Positions 53,400-61,627 of a stretch of 64,000 nucleotides of DNA are shown piece by piece. Position 1 is the stretch's first letter, and each line of letters begins with the position of its first letter. Below the pieces are notes generated by a model. That model ran no database searches and was not told the origin of the DNA. It saw nothing but the letters and a program-made list of their open reading frames with translations. Position numbers and translations under genes: made by a program. The stretch is taken from the NCBI GenBank assembly GCA_965279165.1, contig OZ257140.1, forward strand, positions 1,550,001 through 1,614,000. Direction: 5' to 3'. The DNA is from JBAYIE01 sp965279165. Lineage in GTDB: Bacteria > Bacteroidota > Bacteroidia > UKL13-3.

Positions 53400-54008
53400 A
53401 TGTTTAACTACACAATCCCTTTATGGTTACAAAGTTTAATACCATACCTTACATGGAAGGTTAAAACCAACCGTCGTGTGGTATATTTTACTTTCGACGA
53501 TGGGCCGCACCCCTCCATTACGCCATGGGTTATGGAACAGTTAGATAGGTATAACGCGAAGGCAACTTTTTTTTGTGTGGGAGAAAATATCAAAAAGTTT
53601 CCGGAGACCTATCAAATCCTCGTTGATAACGGACACAGCATTGGTAACCATACCTTTAACCACTTGAATGGCTGGAAAACCGGTACCAAAGATTATTTGG
53701 AGAACGTAAAAAAATTTGACCAAGTAGCTAAAACCAGGTTCTTTCGCCCTCCATACGGTAGAATCAAACCTGCACAAATTTGGGGTATGAGAAAAGACTA
53801 TCAAATTATTATGTGGGATATTTTAACCGGTGATTATAACCGCAAACTGAACCCGGAAGTGATGTTTCATAAAGTTTCCGGTCATATTAAACCCGGATCG
53901 GTTGTATTGCTGCACGATAGTGAAAAAGCTGAACCAAGTTTAAAAATCATTCTTCCACTATTACTTGAATATTGTAAACAAAAAGATTTTACATTTGAGA
54001 AATTTTGA
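53400..54008 (+). CDS. Polysaccharide deacetylase family protein (NodB domain)
   Basis: This 202-residue carbohydrate esterase family 4 domain would remove acetyl groups from an N-acetylated glycan. Motifs in order: TFDDGPH (31-37, catalytic base and metal Asp), GHSIGNHTFNH (metal His pair, near 84-90), RFFRPPYGR, IIMWDILTGDY and VVLLHDS (near 180). There is no signal peptide; an N-terminal hydrophobic patch may hold it at the membrane. I use the ATG at 53400 rather than an earlier frame extension that overlaps the divergent tolC. The stop overlaps the next gene's TTG start (TTGA). Confidence 0.92.
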   Translation: MFNYTIPLWLQSLIPYLTWKVKTNRRVVYFTFDDGPHPSITPWVMEQLDRYNAKATFFCVGENIKKFPETYQILVDNGHSIGNHTFNHLNGWKTGTKDYLENVKKFDQVAKTRFFRPPYGRIKPAQIWGMRKDYQIIMWDILTGDYNRKLNPEVMFHKVSGHIKPGSVVLLHDSEKAEPSLKIILPLLLEYCKQKDFTFEKF

Positions 54009-55126
54009 ACCTCGACCTAATCTATAATATAGCAATCGCAGCATTATGTGCCTATATACTGATACAATGTATCAATATGGCAAGTATTCAGTTGGCTAAT
54101 GAAGATGAGCCCGATGAAGTATTAACGGATGAACAACTGCCAATGGTTTCGGTTTTGGTAGCAGCACGCAATGAAGAGCAAAACATCTGGCGTTGTTTGG
54201 CTGCGCTAGAACAAATGGATTATCCAAAAGATAAAATTGAATTTTTAATCGGCAACGATCAGTCGGAAGACAAAACTTGCGAAATGATTGAAGCCTACGA
54301 ATCTTCACATGTCCGATTTAAACTTATCAATATCAATGGTTCGCTTGGTAAGGCAAAAGGAAAAGCAAATGTGTTGGCTCAATTGGCACATCATGCAAAG
54401 GGCGATTATTACTTGATAACCGATGCAGATGTTGCAGTGAATAAATACTGGGCCAGAGAAATTGTTTCCTATTTTGATGAGAAAACTGCCATCATATCTG
54501 GCGTTACGATTGTTACCGACGAGGGTACCATGGGAAGAATGCAAGAAATCGACTGGATGTATTTTATGGGTTTGTTGAAAGGCTTTTCAAATCTTGGATT
54601 AAGTTGTACTGCTGTAGGGAATAATATGGCCATTTCTAAACAAGCTTATTGGGAAGTTGGTGGATATGAAAATCTTGACTTTTCGGTTACGGAAGATTAC
54701 AAACTATACAAGGAAGTTCGCAAACGCGGATGGAAAACCAAAAATATTTTAAATCCTCGGATTCTAAATCGTTCAAGAGCTATTCGTCAACTTCGTACTT
54801 TGTTGTTTCAACGCAAACGATGGTTAATCGGAGCAAGGGAACTTCCATGGTATTGGTGGCTCATGTTTTTTATTTTTGGTTTATTTGGTCCGGCGATCTT
54901 ATTCGTGGCCTATTTCAACATTAAACTTGCCCTTACTTTTTATCTCATTAAACTCACCTTGCAATCCGTTAGTGTCTTCATCATGCAAAACAAAGTTAAA
55001 GTAGATAAATCCATCGATTATTTATTTACCTACGAGCTTTACAGTATTACCATCGCCATCTTAACCCAAGTAATATTTTTCCTTCCTGTAAAACTACGTT
55101 GGAAAAACAGACGATACAGCATTTAA
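54005..55126 (+). CDS. Membrane glycosyltransferase family 2
   Basis: This 373-residue processive-type GT2 has an N-terminal membrane helix (YNIAIAALCAYILIQCI), nucleotide-binding VSVLVAARNEEQNIWR, DxD in LITDADVAV (near 140), the acidic TEDYKLYKE (near 220) and QRKRW (near 268), followed by two or three C-terminal helices. It belongs with cellulose/hyaluronan-synthase-like or ceramide-glucosyltransferase-like enzymes. The start is a TTG in a 4-bp overlap with the deacetylase stop, so the two are translationally coupled and likely act on one glycan. The product is unknown. Confidence 0.9.
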   Translation: MNLDLIYNIAIAALCAYILIQCINMASIQLANEDEPDEVLTDEQLPMVSVLVAARNEEQNIWRCLAALEQMDYPKDKIEFLIGNDQSEDKTCEMIEAYESSHVRFKLININGSLGKAKGKANVLAQLAHHAKGDYYLITDADVAVNKYWAREIVSYFDEKTAIISGVTIVTDEGTMGRMQEIDWMYFMGLLKGFSNLGLSCTAVGNNMAISKQAYWEVGGYENLDFSVTEDYKLYKEVRKRGWKTKNILNPRILNRSRAIRQLRTLLFQRKRWLIGARELPWYWWLMFFIFGLFGPAILFVAYFNIKLALTFYLIKLTLQSVSVFIMQNKVKVDKSIDYLFTYELYSITIAILTQVIFFLPVKLRWKNRRYSI

Positions 55127-55170
55127 TCATTTACTCATTTATTTACTCATTTACTAATTCACTCATTTAA
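55127..55170. repeat. Degenerate 8-bp tandem array (TCATTTAC family)
   Basis: TCATTTAC, TCATTTAT, a half unit TTAC, TCATTTAC, TAATTCAC and TCATTTAA fill the whole gap between the glycosyltransferase and tatD. It is a rotation of the octamers at 28394-28425. Confidence 0.8.
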
Positions 55171-55171
55171 T

Positions 55172-55939
55172 ATGCTCCTCACCGACACCCATACCCATCT
55201 CTATTCCGAAGAATTTAAGGAAGATCGTGAAGACATGATTAAGCGTTCGATTAATAATGGAGTCTCTCGTTTGTTTCTTCCCAATATCGATTTACATTCC
55301 ATACAACCGATGCTCGATTTGGTGTGGGCTTATCCGGATAATTGTTTTCCAATGATGGGATTGCATCCTTGTTCTGTGGATGCCAATGTGGAAGCACAAT
55401 TATTTCAAATTCAAAAATGGTTTAAAAAACGAAAATTTTATGCGGTTGGCGAAATCGGATTAGACTATTATTGGTCGTTAGAATTTAAAGAACAGCAAAT
55501 ACATGCATTTAACCTTCAAATTCATTGGGCCATTCAAAACGATCTGCCAATTGTAATACATTCAAGAAATTCTACCGACGAATGCATTGCTGTTTTACAA
55601 GAAATGAAACATCCTAAATTACGTGGTATTTTTCATTGTTTCAGTGGCAACGAAACACAAGCCAAAACAATTACAGAGCTTGGCTTTTACCTTGGAATTG
55701 GAGGTGTAGTAACCTATAAAAACTCCGGATTAGATAAGGCCATTGCAGATATTCCTTTGGAAATGATGGTTCTTGAAACAGATGCCCCTTACCTTTCGCC
55801 GGTACCTTTCAGAGGCAAACGAAATGAAAGCATGTATATTCTGGAAGTAGCAAAAAAACTATCCGAAATTAAAGGCGTTTCGGTTGGAAGTGTTGCAAAT
55901 ATTACCACCGAAAATTCAAAAAAGATTTTTGGGATATAA
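55172..55939 (+). CDS. tatD: TatD family metal-dependent hydrolase
   Basis: TatD-type TIM-barrel enzymes are metal-dependent deoxyribonucleases linked to DNA repair and quality control. The 255-residue product has DTHTHLYS (metal His pair at the N-terminus), GEIGLDYYW (metal Glu, near 93), PIVIHSRNS (near 128), GIFHCFSG (near 153) and ETDAPYLSP (catalytic Asp, near 204). The gene follows the glycosyltransferase after an octamer array and converges with the M28 peptidase gene four bases downstream. Confidence 0.94.
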   Translation: MLLTDTHTHLYSEEFKEDREDMIKRSINNGVSRLFLPNIDLHSIQPMLDLVWAYPDNCFPMMGLHPCSVDANVEAQLFQIQKWFKKRKFYAVGEIGLDYYWSLEFKEQQIHAFNLQIHWAIQNDLPIVIHSRNSTDECIAVLQEMKHPKLRGIFHCFSGNETQAKTITELGFYLGIGGVVTYKNSGLDKAIADIPLEMMVLETDAPYLSPVPFRGKRNESMYILEVAKKLSEIKGVSVGSVANITTENSKKIFGI

Positions 55940-55943
55940 ATCC

Positions 55944-57311
55944 TTATTTTCCTACACCATATTCACTCATCAACCAAACCAACGAACACATACTGGCAGC
56001 TCCCAATTCAAGTTCGCGTTTGTTAACTTTATCAAATGTATCAATAGCAGTATGATGAATATCGAAATATCGTTGGCTGTCCACTTCATATCCAATGGTG
56101 ATTGTACCATTCGATTTTAATGGTCCGATATCTGTTCCGGTATGGCCTCGTTTAATATGTTCGATACCATAAGGACTTAACAAGGGAACCCACTTCTGAA
56201 ATCGTTTAACAGCAAGCGAATCATCTAGGTTAAACCCTCTAGGAGTAAATCCTCCACCATCACTTTCAATTGCAGCGATTACTTTTTCTTTCTTTTCAAC
56301 AACTTCCTCCGCAAACTTCTTTCCTCCTCTCACACCATTTTCTTCATTCATAAACAATACACATTTTATGGTTCGTTTGGGTTTAAGTTTTAATGCTTTT
56401 AGTATGCGAATAACTTCCATGCTTTGTACCACACCTGCGCCATCGTCGTGTGCACCATCTCCATTGTCCCACGAATCCAAATGCCCACCAACCACAATAA
56501 TTTCATCCCTCTTCTCACTTCCGCGAATTTCACCAATTACGTTATACGACAATTCATCAAAATACATTTTGCAATCCTGATAGAAGTAAAATTCTGTAGC
56601 AGTGTCCTCTTTAATCATACTGCTTAAAATATCTGCATCTTTGGTGCTAATAGCACAAGCCGGAATTCTTTGGATCGAATCTTCATAACGCATCATTCCT
56701 GTATGCGGGTTGGTATCGTTTGCAAGCGTTAGACTTCTTACAATGGCACCAACAGCTCCGTACTTTGCAGCAACAATTGCTCCAATACCTCTTTGATCTC
56801 CTGCCTCACCATAAGCTTTGCCGGTGTGTATGTGAATGGGATTTAATGGCCTGTTAAAAAAAACAATCCTTCCATTAACTTTTTCAAACCCAAGAGAATC
56901 CAGTTCTTTAATTGACTTTACTTCTATTACCGGTGCAGTTAATCCCATAATTGGAGTTGCAATCGAATTCCCCAATGCACATATGCGCACCCGATACTCC
57001 TTTCCTCGTCTTTTAATAAAACCACGTTCCTTAGGACCTCTTACCCAATGTGGAACCACAACACTTTGCAGGTAAACCGTATCTGCTCCATACTGATATA
57101 ACTGCTGTGCAGTATACGCAACAGCTTGTGCTGCTTCAGGCGAACCGCTTAACCGACCTCCAATTTCATTGCATAAATATTCGAGCGTGTTATAACATTT
57201 ACCGTTTAACAATACTTCCGTATAAATATTTCTTATGGTAACAGAGTCTTTGTTTTGTGCAGAAATTGCAGATGAAACACAAACAAATAATACAAGAAAA
57301 ATTTTCTTCAT
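55944..57311 (-). CDS. M28 family zinc peptidase, exported
   Basis: This 455-residue secreted aminopeptidase/carboxypeptidase-Q-like enzyme has a signal peptide (FLVLFVCVSSAISAQ), an inserted PA-type domain (about 120-240) and the co-catalytic zinc site: GGHLDSWDNGDGAHDDGAG (His and Asp, near 275-292), MNEENGVRGG (Glu pair, near 327) and a late His in DIHHTAID (near 420). It degrades peptides in the periplasm or outside. It lies three bases after the M1 peptidase gene in the same leftward operon, which suggests joint peptide use. Confidence 0.93.
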   Translation of the reverse strand: MKKIFLVLFVCVSSAISAQNKDSVTIRNIYTEVLLNGKCYNTLEYLCNEIGGRLSGSPEAAQAVAYTAQQLYQYGADTVYLQSVVVPHWVRGPKERGFIKRRGKEYRVRICALGNSIATPIMGLTAPVIEVKSIKELDSLGFEKVNGRIVFFNRPLNPIHIHTGKAYGEAGDQRGIGAIVAAKYGAVGAIVRSLTLANDTNPHTGMMRYEDSIQRIPACAISTKDADILSSMIKEDTATEFYFYQDCKMYFDELSYNVIGEIRGSEKRDEIIVVGGHLDSWDNGDGAHDDGAGVVQSMEVIRILKALKLKPKRTIKCVLFMNEENGVRGGKKFAEEVVEKKEKVIAAIESDGGGFTPRGFNLDDSLAVKRFQKWVPLLSPYGIEHIKRGHTGTDIGPLKSNGTITIGYEVDSQRYFDIHHTAIDTFDKVNKRELELGAASMCSLVWLMSEYGVGK

Positions 57312-57314
57312 GGT

Positions 57315-59261
57315 TTACTCTTTAATAAAATTTTTGGTGGCAAATATGGATCCTTCTTTCCCAATTAAAGTAACCAAATACATCCCCGATTGTAAATTCG
57401 AAACCTGAATGGTATTGCCGGAGCCTGCCAAACATTTTCTGCCAAATACATCATATACAACATACTGAATTTGCTCCTTATCCATACCCAAAATGGTAAG
57501 CTCTTGTTTAACGGGATTCGGAAATACTTCAATTTTAGGGTATACTAGTTTTTGCTCTTGCATTCCCAATACCGTTATATCCTGTGTCACGTCTGCCTCA
57601 TTTAAAATATAATTATTCGGATCAACTTCAATCGAAGCTACCGTACCAGTTATTGGTATCTTATAATATTCCAAATTACTGGCTTGATTCAAACGTATCA
57701 CCATATCCGGATCGGGACCGTTCTTAATGATTCGATAATCCACCGGAGTTACAAATAATCCGGTAATCGGTGTACTTGTATTTTCTTTTGCTTGCATATA
57801 TAACGTATCGTTTTGTTGATACCATTTTATCACAAACTTTGGATATCCCTCGCCATAAAACCATTGGTTAAATACTTGCGTAAAATCCTTTCCTGAATAT
57901 TGTTCAAGTAAATTTTTAAATTCAATTGTGGTGGCAGTTTTAAAAGAAAATTGATTGTAATACGTTTTTAAAAATCCGAAGAATACCGAATCGTTATTTA
58001 TCTCATATCTTAAGGTATGGATAAATGCACTTCCTTTATTATAGGTTAACCGCCCATCAAAAATGCGTCCTACATTGGTAGTATCGGTAAACCAAATACT
58101 ACCATTTGGCGACGACATTACAATAGAATGAACATCACGCATATGCGCAGGAGCTTCCGACGGACTTAACCATTCTAAAGCCAGATACTCCGTGTAACTT
58201 GCAAATCCTTCATTTAACCAAATGTCCTGCCAGGTTTCACAAGTAATATGATCACCAAACCATTGGTGTCCGAGTTCGTGGGCTACAATTCCAAAATCAA
58301 TAACGCCAATACTGGTCATGGTTTGGTGTTCCATGCCACCACTAAAAGGTGCCATTGCATGTCCGTATTTTTCTTTACTAAATGGATACTTTCCCAGATG
58401 TTTCGAAAATGCCTCAATCATATTTGCAGTCTGATCCAAAACAGGTTTAAATGTTATAAGGGTTTGCGGATTATCGTAAATATAATCCTGAATTAAAATA
58501 GAATCACCATCTACCAAAGCATAGGTATTGTATTCAATATACTTAGCTGCCGTAACAGAAATCAGATAATAATCCACTGGATATTGTGATTTCCATTCAT
58601 ACCTGATTTTATTGTTGGGCAGATTTATCGTGCCAATTAATTTTCCTTGCGAGCCGGCTTTGTTCTCATTGCTGGTAGTTATATAAGTTAACGTAGAGTC
58701 GATTTTATCCTGTAAAGATTGTTTGCATGGCCACCATTCGTAAGCCGAATAAGGTTGACTCAATGACCATGTTGCGCGGTTTCCCCATCGGGTTGAATTA
58801 CCGGAACTAAATCCATTGCCAATAGCAGCACTGGCGCTTTTTGGTGCGGTTCCATGGTAATAAATGCGCAAATCGATTTGTGCATTTTGCATGATAGAGG
58901 CAGGCATTAAAACAAAAGCAACATGTTGTACACGAATTACCTGCAAATTATTACCATTAATTCCTTCCACCGAGTCAATCGTAAAATTACTATGCAGCTC
59001 AAATCCGAATGTATCGAGTTGGGAGGCAATTACTGTTGCAACCGTCCGCACGTTGCCCTTGATATAAGTCGTGTCTCTTTCAATTTGCAAATCAAGGTGA
59101 TGATATTTTACATCATATTGATTCATTAGTTCCTGTTGCGATAAAGTTGCTGATTTACCAAAATTAGTAAAATATGTTTTTTGTTTACCGGATGAACAGA
59201 AATGTGTCTGGCTATACACATTGAGGTTTAAAGCCAACAGTAACCATATAATAATTCTCAT
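57315..59261 (-). CDS. M1 family aminopeptidase with T9SS sorting domain
   Basis: This 648-residue secreted zinc aminopeptidase has a signal peptide (IIIWLLLALNLNVYSQ), the M1 beta-domain and the exopeptidase motif GGMEHQTM (near 310), then HELGHQWFG with the distal Glu in WLNEGFASYTE (about 327-352). The last ~75 residues are a type A T9SS sorting domain (VFPNPVKQEL, VYDVFGRKCLAG, LQSGMYLVTL). The enzyme is therefore exported to the cell surface. It is two bases downstream of the dehydrogenase-like gene and upstream of the M28 gene, in one operon. Confidence 0.95.
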   Translation of the reverse strand: MRIIIWLLLALNLNVYSQTHFCSSGKQKTYFTNFGKSATLSQQELMNQYDVKYHHLDLQIERDTTYIKGNVRTVATVIASQLDTFGFELHSNFTIDSVEGINGNNLQVIRVQHVAFVLMPASIMQNAQIDLRIYYHGTAPKSASAAIGNGFSSGNSTRWGNRATWSLSQPYSAYEWWPCKQSLQDKIDSTLTYITTSNENKAGSQGKLIGTINLPNNKIRYEWKSQYPVDYYLISVTAAKYIEYNTYALVDGDSILIQDYIYDNPQTLITFKPVLDQTANMIEAFSKHLGKYPFSKEKYGHAMAPFSGGMEHQTMTSIGVIDFGIVAHELGHQWFGDHITCETWQDIWLNEGFASYTEYLALEWLSPSEAPAHMRDVHSIVMSSPNGSIWFTDTTNVGRIFDGRLTYNKGSAFIHTLRYEINNDSVFFGFLKTYYNQFSFKTATTIEFKNLLEQYSGKDFTQVFNQWFYGEGYPKFVIKWYQQNDTLYMQAKENTSTPITGLFVTPVDYRIIKNGPDPDMVIRLNQASNLEYYKIPITGTVASIEVDPNNYILNEADVTQDITVLGMQEQKLVYPKIEVFPNPVKQELTILGMDKEQIQYVVYDVFGRKCLAGSGNTIQVSNLQSGMYLVTLIGKEGSIFATKNFIKE

Positions 59262-59263
59262 GC

Positions 59264-59947
59264 TTAATATTTATAGAAAGACCCGTTTTGTAGGTAAATG
59301 GTTTTCAATAACGGACAAACCTTATATCTTTCATCATGTGTATCCTGATACATCGCTTCTAAAATTTCGTAAACATTCTTAATTCCAATTTTATCACCCC
59401 ATTCAAACGGACCATAAGGATAGTTGGTTCCAAGTTTCATGCTGGTATCAATATCTTTCATTGTAGCTGTACCTTCCTGAACCGTATAACAGGCCTCATT
59501 AATTATCATAAAAATAATTCGCGGAGTAACCATTCCAACGCGATCTTCTACCAATTGAAATTTCCAATTTAATTTTTCCATCAGTTGCGACAGATGTTTT
59601 TCCTCTTCCTTATTGTATAAACTCAATTCTGCCAAGTCTCGGTTAATAAATCCCGGTAATGCATTCAAACCATAAAAGCGATGCGCTTGGCGTTTAAAGG
59701 CATGCATAGCCCCGGCCATTTGAATTTTGGCTGCAGAAACAAAAACATCCTTTCCTTCGGCCAATGCCAGATATTTTAATTGGTCAGGATGGTCGTCGAA
59801 ATTCAAATCAAAAACAACATCAAAATCCATTAAATTAGCAGAAACTAAATCGGTATCATCAATACAAACCAGCTTTGCATCAACCAATGAAAGTTTCAAT
59901 TTTAACTCCTCTGTTTTTATTTTTTCTCCTCTTGCAAGAATTTTCAT
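59264..59947 (-). CDS. Short 3-hydroxyacyl-CoA dehydrogenase-like protein
   Basis: This protein of about 227 residues has the C-terminal substrate domain of 3-hydroxyacyl-CoA dehydrogenases (GFINRDLAELSLY, RVGMVTPRIIFMIINEACY and NYPYGPFEWGDKIG) but a shortened N-terminal half: the region MKILARGEKIKTEELKLKL lacks the GxGxxG dinucleotide loop of a normal Rossmann domain. It may be inactive, bind another ligand, or act as a regulator. I start at the ATG at 59947 rather than the GTG two codons upstream. First gene of the leftward operon with two peptidases, divergent from ridA. Confidence 0.8.
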   Translation of the reverse strand: MKILARGEKIKTEELKLKLSLVDAKLVCIDDTDLVSANLMDFDVVFDLNFDDHPDQLKYLALAEGKDVFVSAAKIQMAGAMHAFKRQAHRFYGLNALPGFINRDLAELSLYNKEEEKHLSQLMEKLNWKFQLVEDRVGMVTPRIIFMIINEACYTVQEGTATMKDIDTSMKLGTNYPYGPFEWGDKIGIKNVYEILEAMYQDTHDERYKVCPLLKTIYLQNGSFYKY

Positions 59948-59957
59948 TTGCACAAAC

Positions 59958-59986
59958 TACTTTTGCTGACAAAAATAACAAACCTA
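59958..59986. promoter_or_regulatory. Divergent promoter region between the dehydrogenase-like gene and ridA
   Basis: Within 44 bp, exact TAnnTTTG boxes occur on both strands: TACTTTTG at 59958-59965 for ridA (26 bases before its ATG), and TATTTTTG (59970-59977) and TAGGTTTG (59979-59986) on the minus strand for the leftward operon. The -33 elements are weak. Confidence 0.55.
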
Positions 59987-59991
59987 TTAGT

Positions 59992-60375
59992 ATGGAAAAG
60001 AAAATAATAACCAGCGCCAATGCTCCAGCTCCTATTGGACCATATAGCCACGCAAACCTGATTGGAAATACCCTTTATGTGTCAGGTCAGGTTGCCAAAG
60101 ATGCCCAAACGGGAGAATTGGTATTAAGCGATATAAAATTAGAAACCCGTAAAGTGATGGAAAATGTCGGCGCAATATTGGCCGAAGCTGGGATGAACTT
60201 TACCCATGTAGTTAAAACAACCATCTTTTGTGTGAATCTTGGTGATTTTGCCGCAATAAACGAAGTATATGGCTCTTTCTTTACCGGTAACTACCCTGCA
60301 AGGGAAACTGTTCAGGTTGTAAAACTTCCCTTAAATGTAAATGTTGAAATTTCCGTTATAGCTGTAAAGAATTAA
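59992..60375 (+). CDS. ridA: RidA family reactive enamine/imine deaminase
   Basis: RidA hydrolyses reactive 2-aminoacrylate and related enamines from PLP enzymes, protecting metabolism. The 127-residue product has the family opening ITSANAPAPIGPYSHAN, then LYVSGQVAKDAQTGELV and the key Arg in YPARETVQVVKLP. I start at the ATG at 59992, which gives the usual length and leaves the divergent promoter free. The frame extends upstream to 59875 with a signal-like stretch, but that part is antisense to the neighbouring gene. Confidence 0.94.
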   Translation: MEKKIITSANAPAPIGPYSHANLIGNTLYVSGQVAKDAQTGELVLSDIKLETRKVMENVGAILAEAGMNFTHVVKTTIFCVNLGDFAAINEVYGSFFTGNYPARETVQVVKLPLNVNVEISVIAVKN

Positions 60376-60380
60376 CCTAA

Positions 60381-61050
60381 TGACTACTGTCTATTGACTG
60401 ATTGCCGAACCCTTTTTAGCCACAGATTTCTCAGATTACACAGATTTATTAGAATTAAACTCTTGGTTGGCCTAAGGCCAAAGGAGTTACATCTTTGTAA
60501 AAATAAAAATACCATAGATCACTTCTATATCTCAGCACTTCTTCACATCAGTTCTTTAAACCGCAAAGCGCACTAAGCATTTACTAGCGTTTTAAGATCG
60601 CAAAGTTTTATAAATAGGATCCTGTTTGGCATAAAGCCAAAATTCAAGCTGTTGTTTTGATAACATACACCGAACAACTATAACCACTGACTTTTGACTG
60701 ATTGCCGAAGGCTTTTTAGCCACAGATTTCTCAGATTACACAAATTTATTAGAATTAAACTCTTGGTTGGCCTAAGGCCAAAGGAGTTACATCTTTGTAA
60801 AAATAAAAATACCATAGATCACTTCTATATCTCAGCACTTCTTCACATCAGTTCTTTAAACCGCAAAGCGCTCTAAGCATTTACTAGCGTTTTAAGAACG
60901 CAAAGTTTTATAAATAAAATCCTGTTTGGCATAAAGCCAAAATTCAAGTTGTTGTTTTGATAACATGAACCGAACAACTATAACCACTGACTTTTGACTG
61001 ATTGCCGAACGCTTTTTAGCCACAGATTTCTCAGATTACACAGATTTATT
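60381..61050. repeat. 300-bp tandem repeat (two copies plus a partial third)
   Basis: Matching points (ATTGCCGAA at 60401, 60701 and 61001) show an exact 300-bp period. Copies one and two differ by a few bases; copy three stops near 61050 after CAGATTTATT. Each unit starts with TGAC-type heptamers (such as TGACTAC and TGTCTAT), contains AGCCACAGATTTCTCAGATT and two hairpins, and has short ORFs without conserved coding character. It forms the left half of the 1.25-kb gene-free stretch 60376-61627. Confidence 0.93.
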
Positions 61051-61326
61051 GTAAACGAACTTACGTTTGGCATGAAGCCAAAAAATGTTCACGGTACACA
61101 GTTAACGGATTAAAGTCGTCATCCTAACACCTAATCCCTTTTCACTAATCACTTTAAAAGTCTTTGAATACACGGATTTTAAAAATGGATACCCTCGTTT
61201 GGCATAAAGCCAAAGCAAGTACATTTATTATTGTTGTTTTTACCGCTAAGAATACGCTAAGAAATGGTCTAATGTTTAAAGTACGCAAAGTTTTGAGGGT
61301 AACTTAATGTTTGGCATAAAGCCAAA
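60467..61326. repeat. Hairpin family TTTGGC-ATAAA-GCCAAA, seven copies
   Basis: Perfect palindromes at 60467 and 60767 (TTGGCC-TAA-GGCCAA) and at 60625, 60925, 61066, 61198 and 61310 (TTTGGC-ATRAA-GCCAAA). The first four lie inside the 300-bp tandem units; the last three are spaced 112-141 bp apart in otherwise different sequence. No transposase is adjacent. Confidence 0.9.
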
Positions 61327-61375
61327 ATGGATGCATATTTTACAAGAAATTAATGCTAAGCACTATGTACCAAAA

Positions 61376-61417
61376 TGACAAATGACTATTGACTTCTGCC
61401 TAATGACCAATGACCAA
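61376..61417. repeat. Degenerate heptamer array (TGACNNN family)
   Basis: Six units in register: TGACAAA, TGACTAT, TGACTTC, TGCCTAA, TGACCAA, TGACCAA. They are related to the TGAC heptamers at 60381-60400. Confidence 0.8.
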
Positions 61418-61480
61418 AATCCAATCCCGAAAATGTTTAATGATACAATCAAACTTATTTAGGCATGCACAACTTACCTC

Positions 61481-61522
61481 TTATATCTCATAACTTATAT
61501 CTTATAACTTATATCTCTAAAT
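61481..61522. repeat. Degenerate heptamer array (TTATATC / TTATAAC family)
   Basis: TTATATC, TCATAAC, TTATATC, TTATAAC, TTATATC and TCTAAAT are in register. This is the reverse complement of the family at 8094-8149. Confidence 0.82.
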
Positions 61523-61627
61523 TCATCCCCGTATTCTTCCTTTTCATCCCTTTTTTCCTCCGTTCTATCGCAAATTGCCATTACCATAAATATTACTTTT
61601 ACAAATTTGTTTCATAATTATTCCGAT

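Noticed and set aside
60394..60876. Two parallel 60-residue ORFs in the 300-bp units
   Set aside because: They exist only because the DNA is duplicated; there is no start signal or coding bias, and the hairpins and heptamers explain the sequence.
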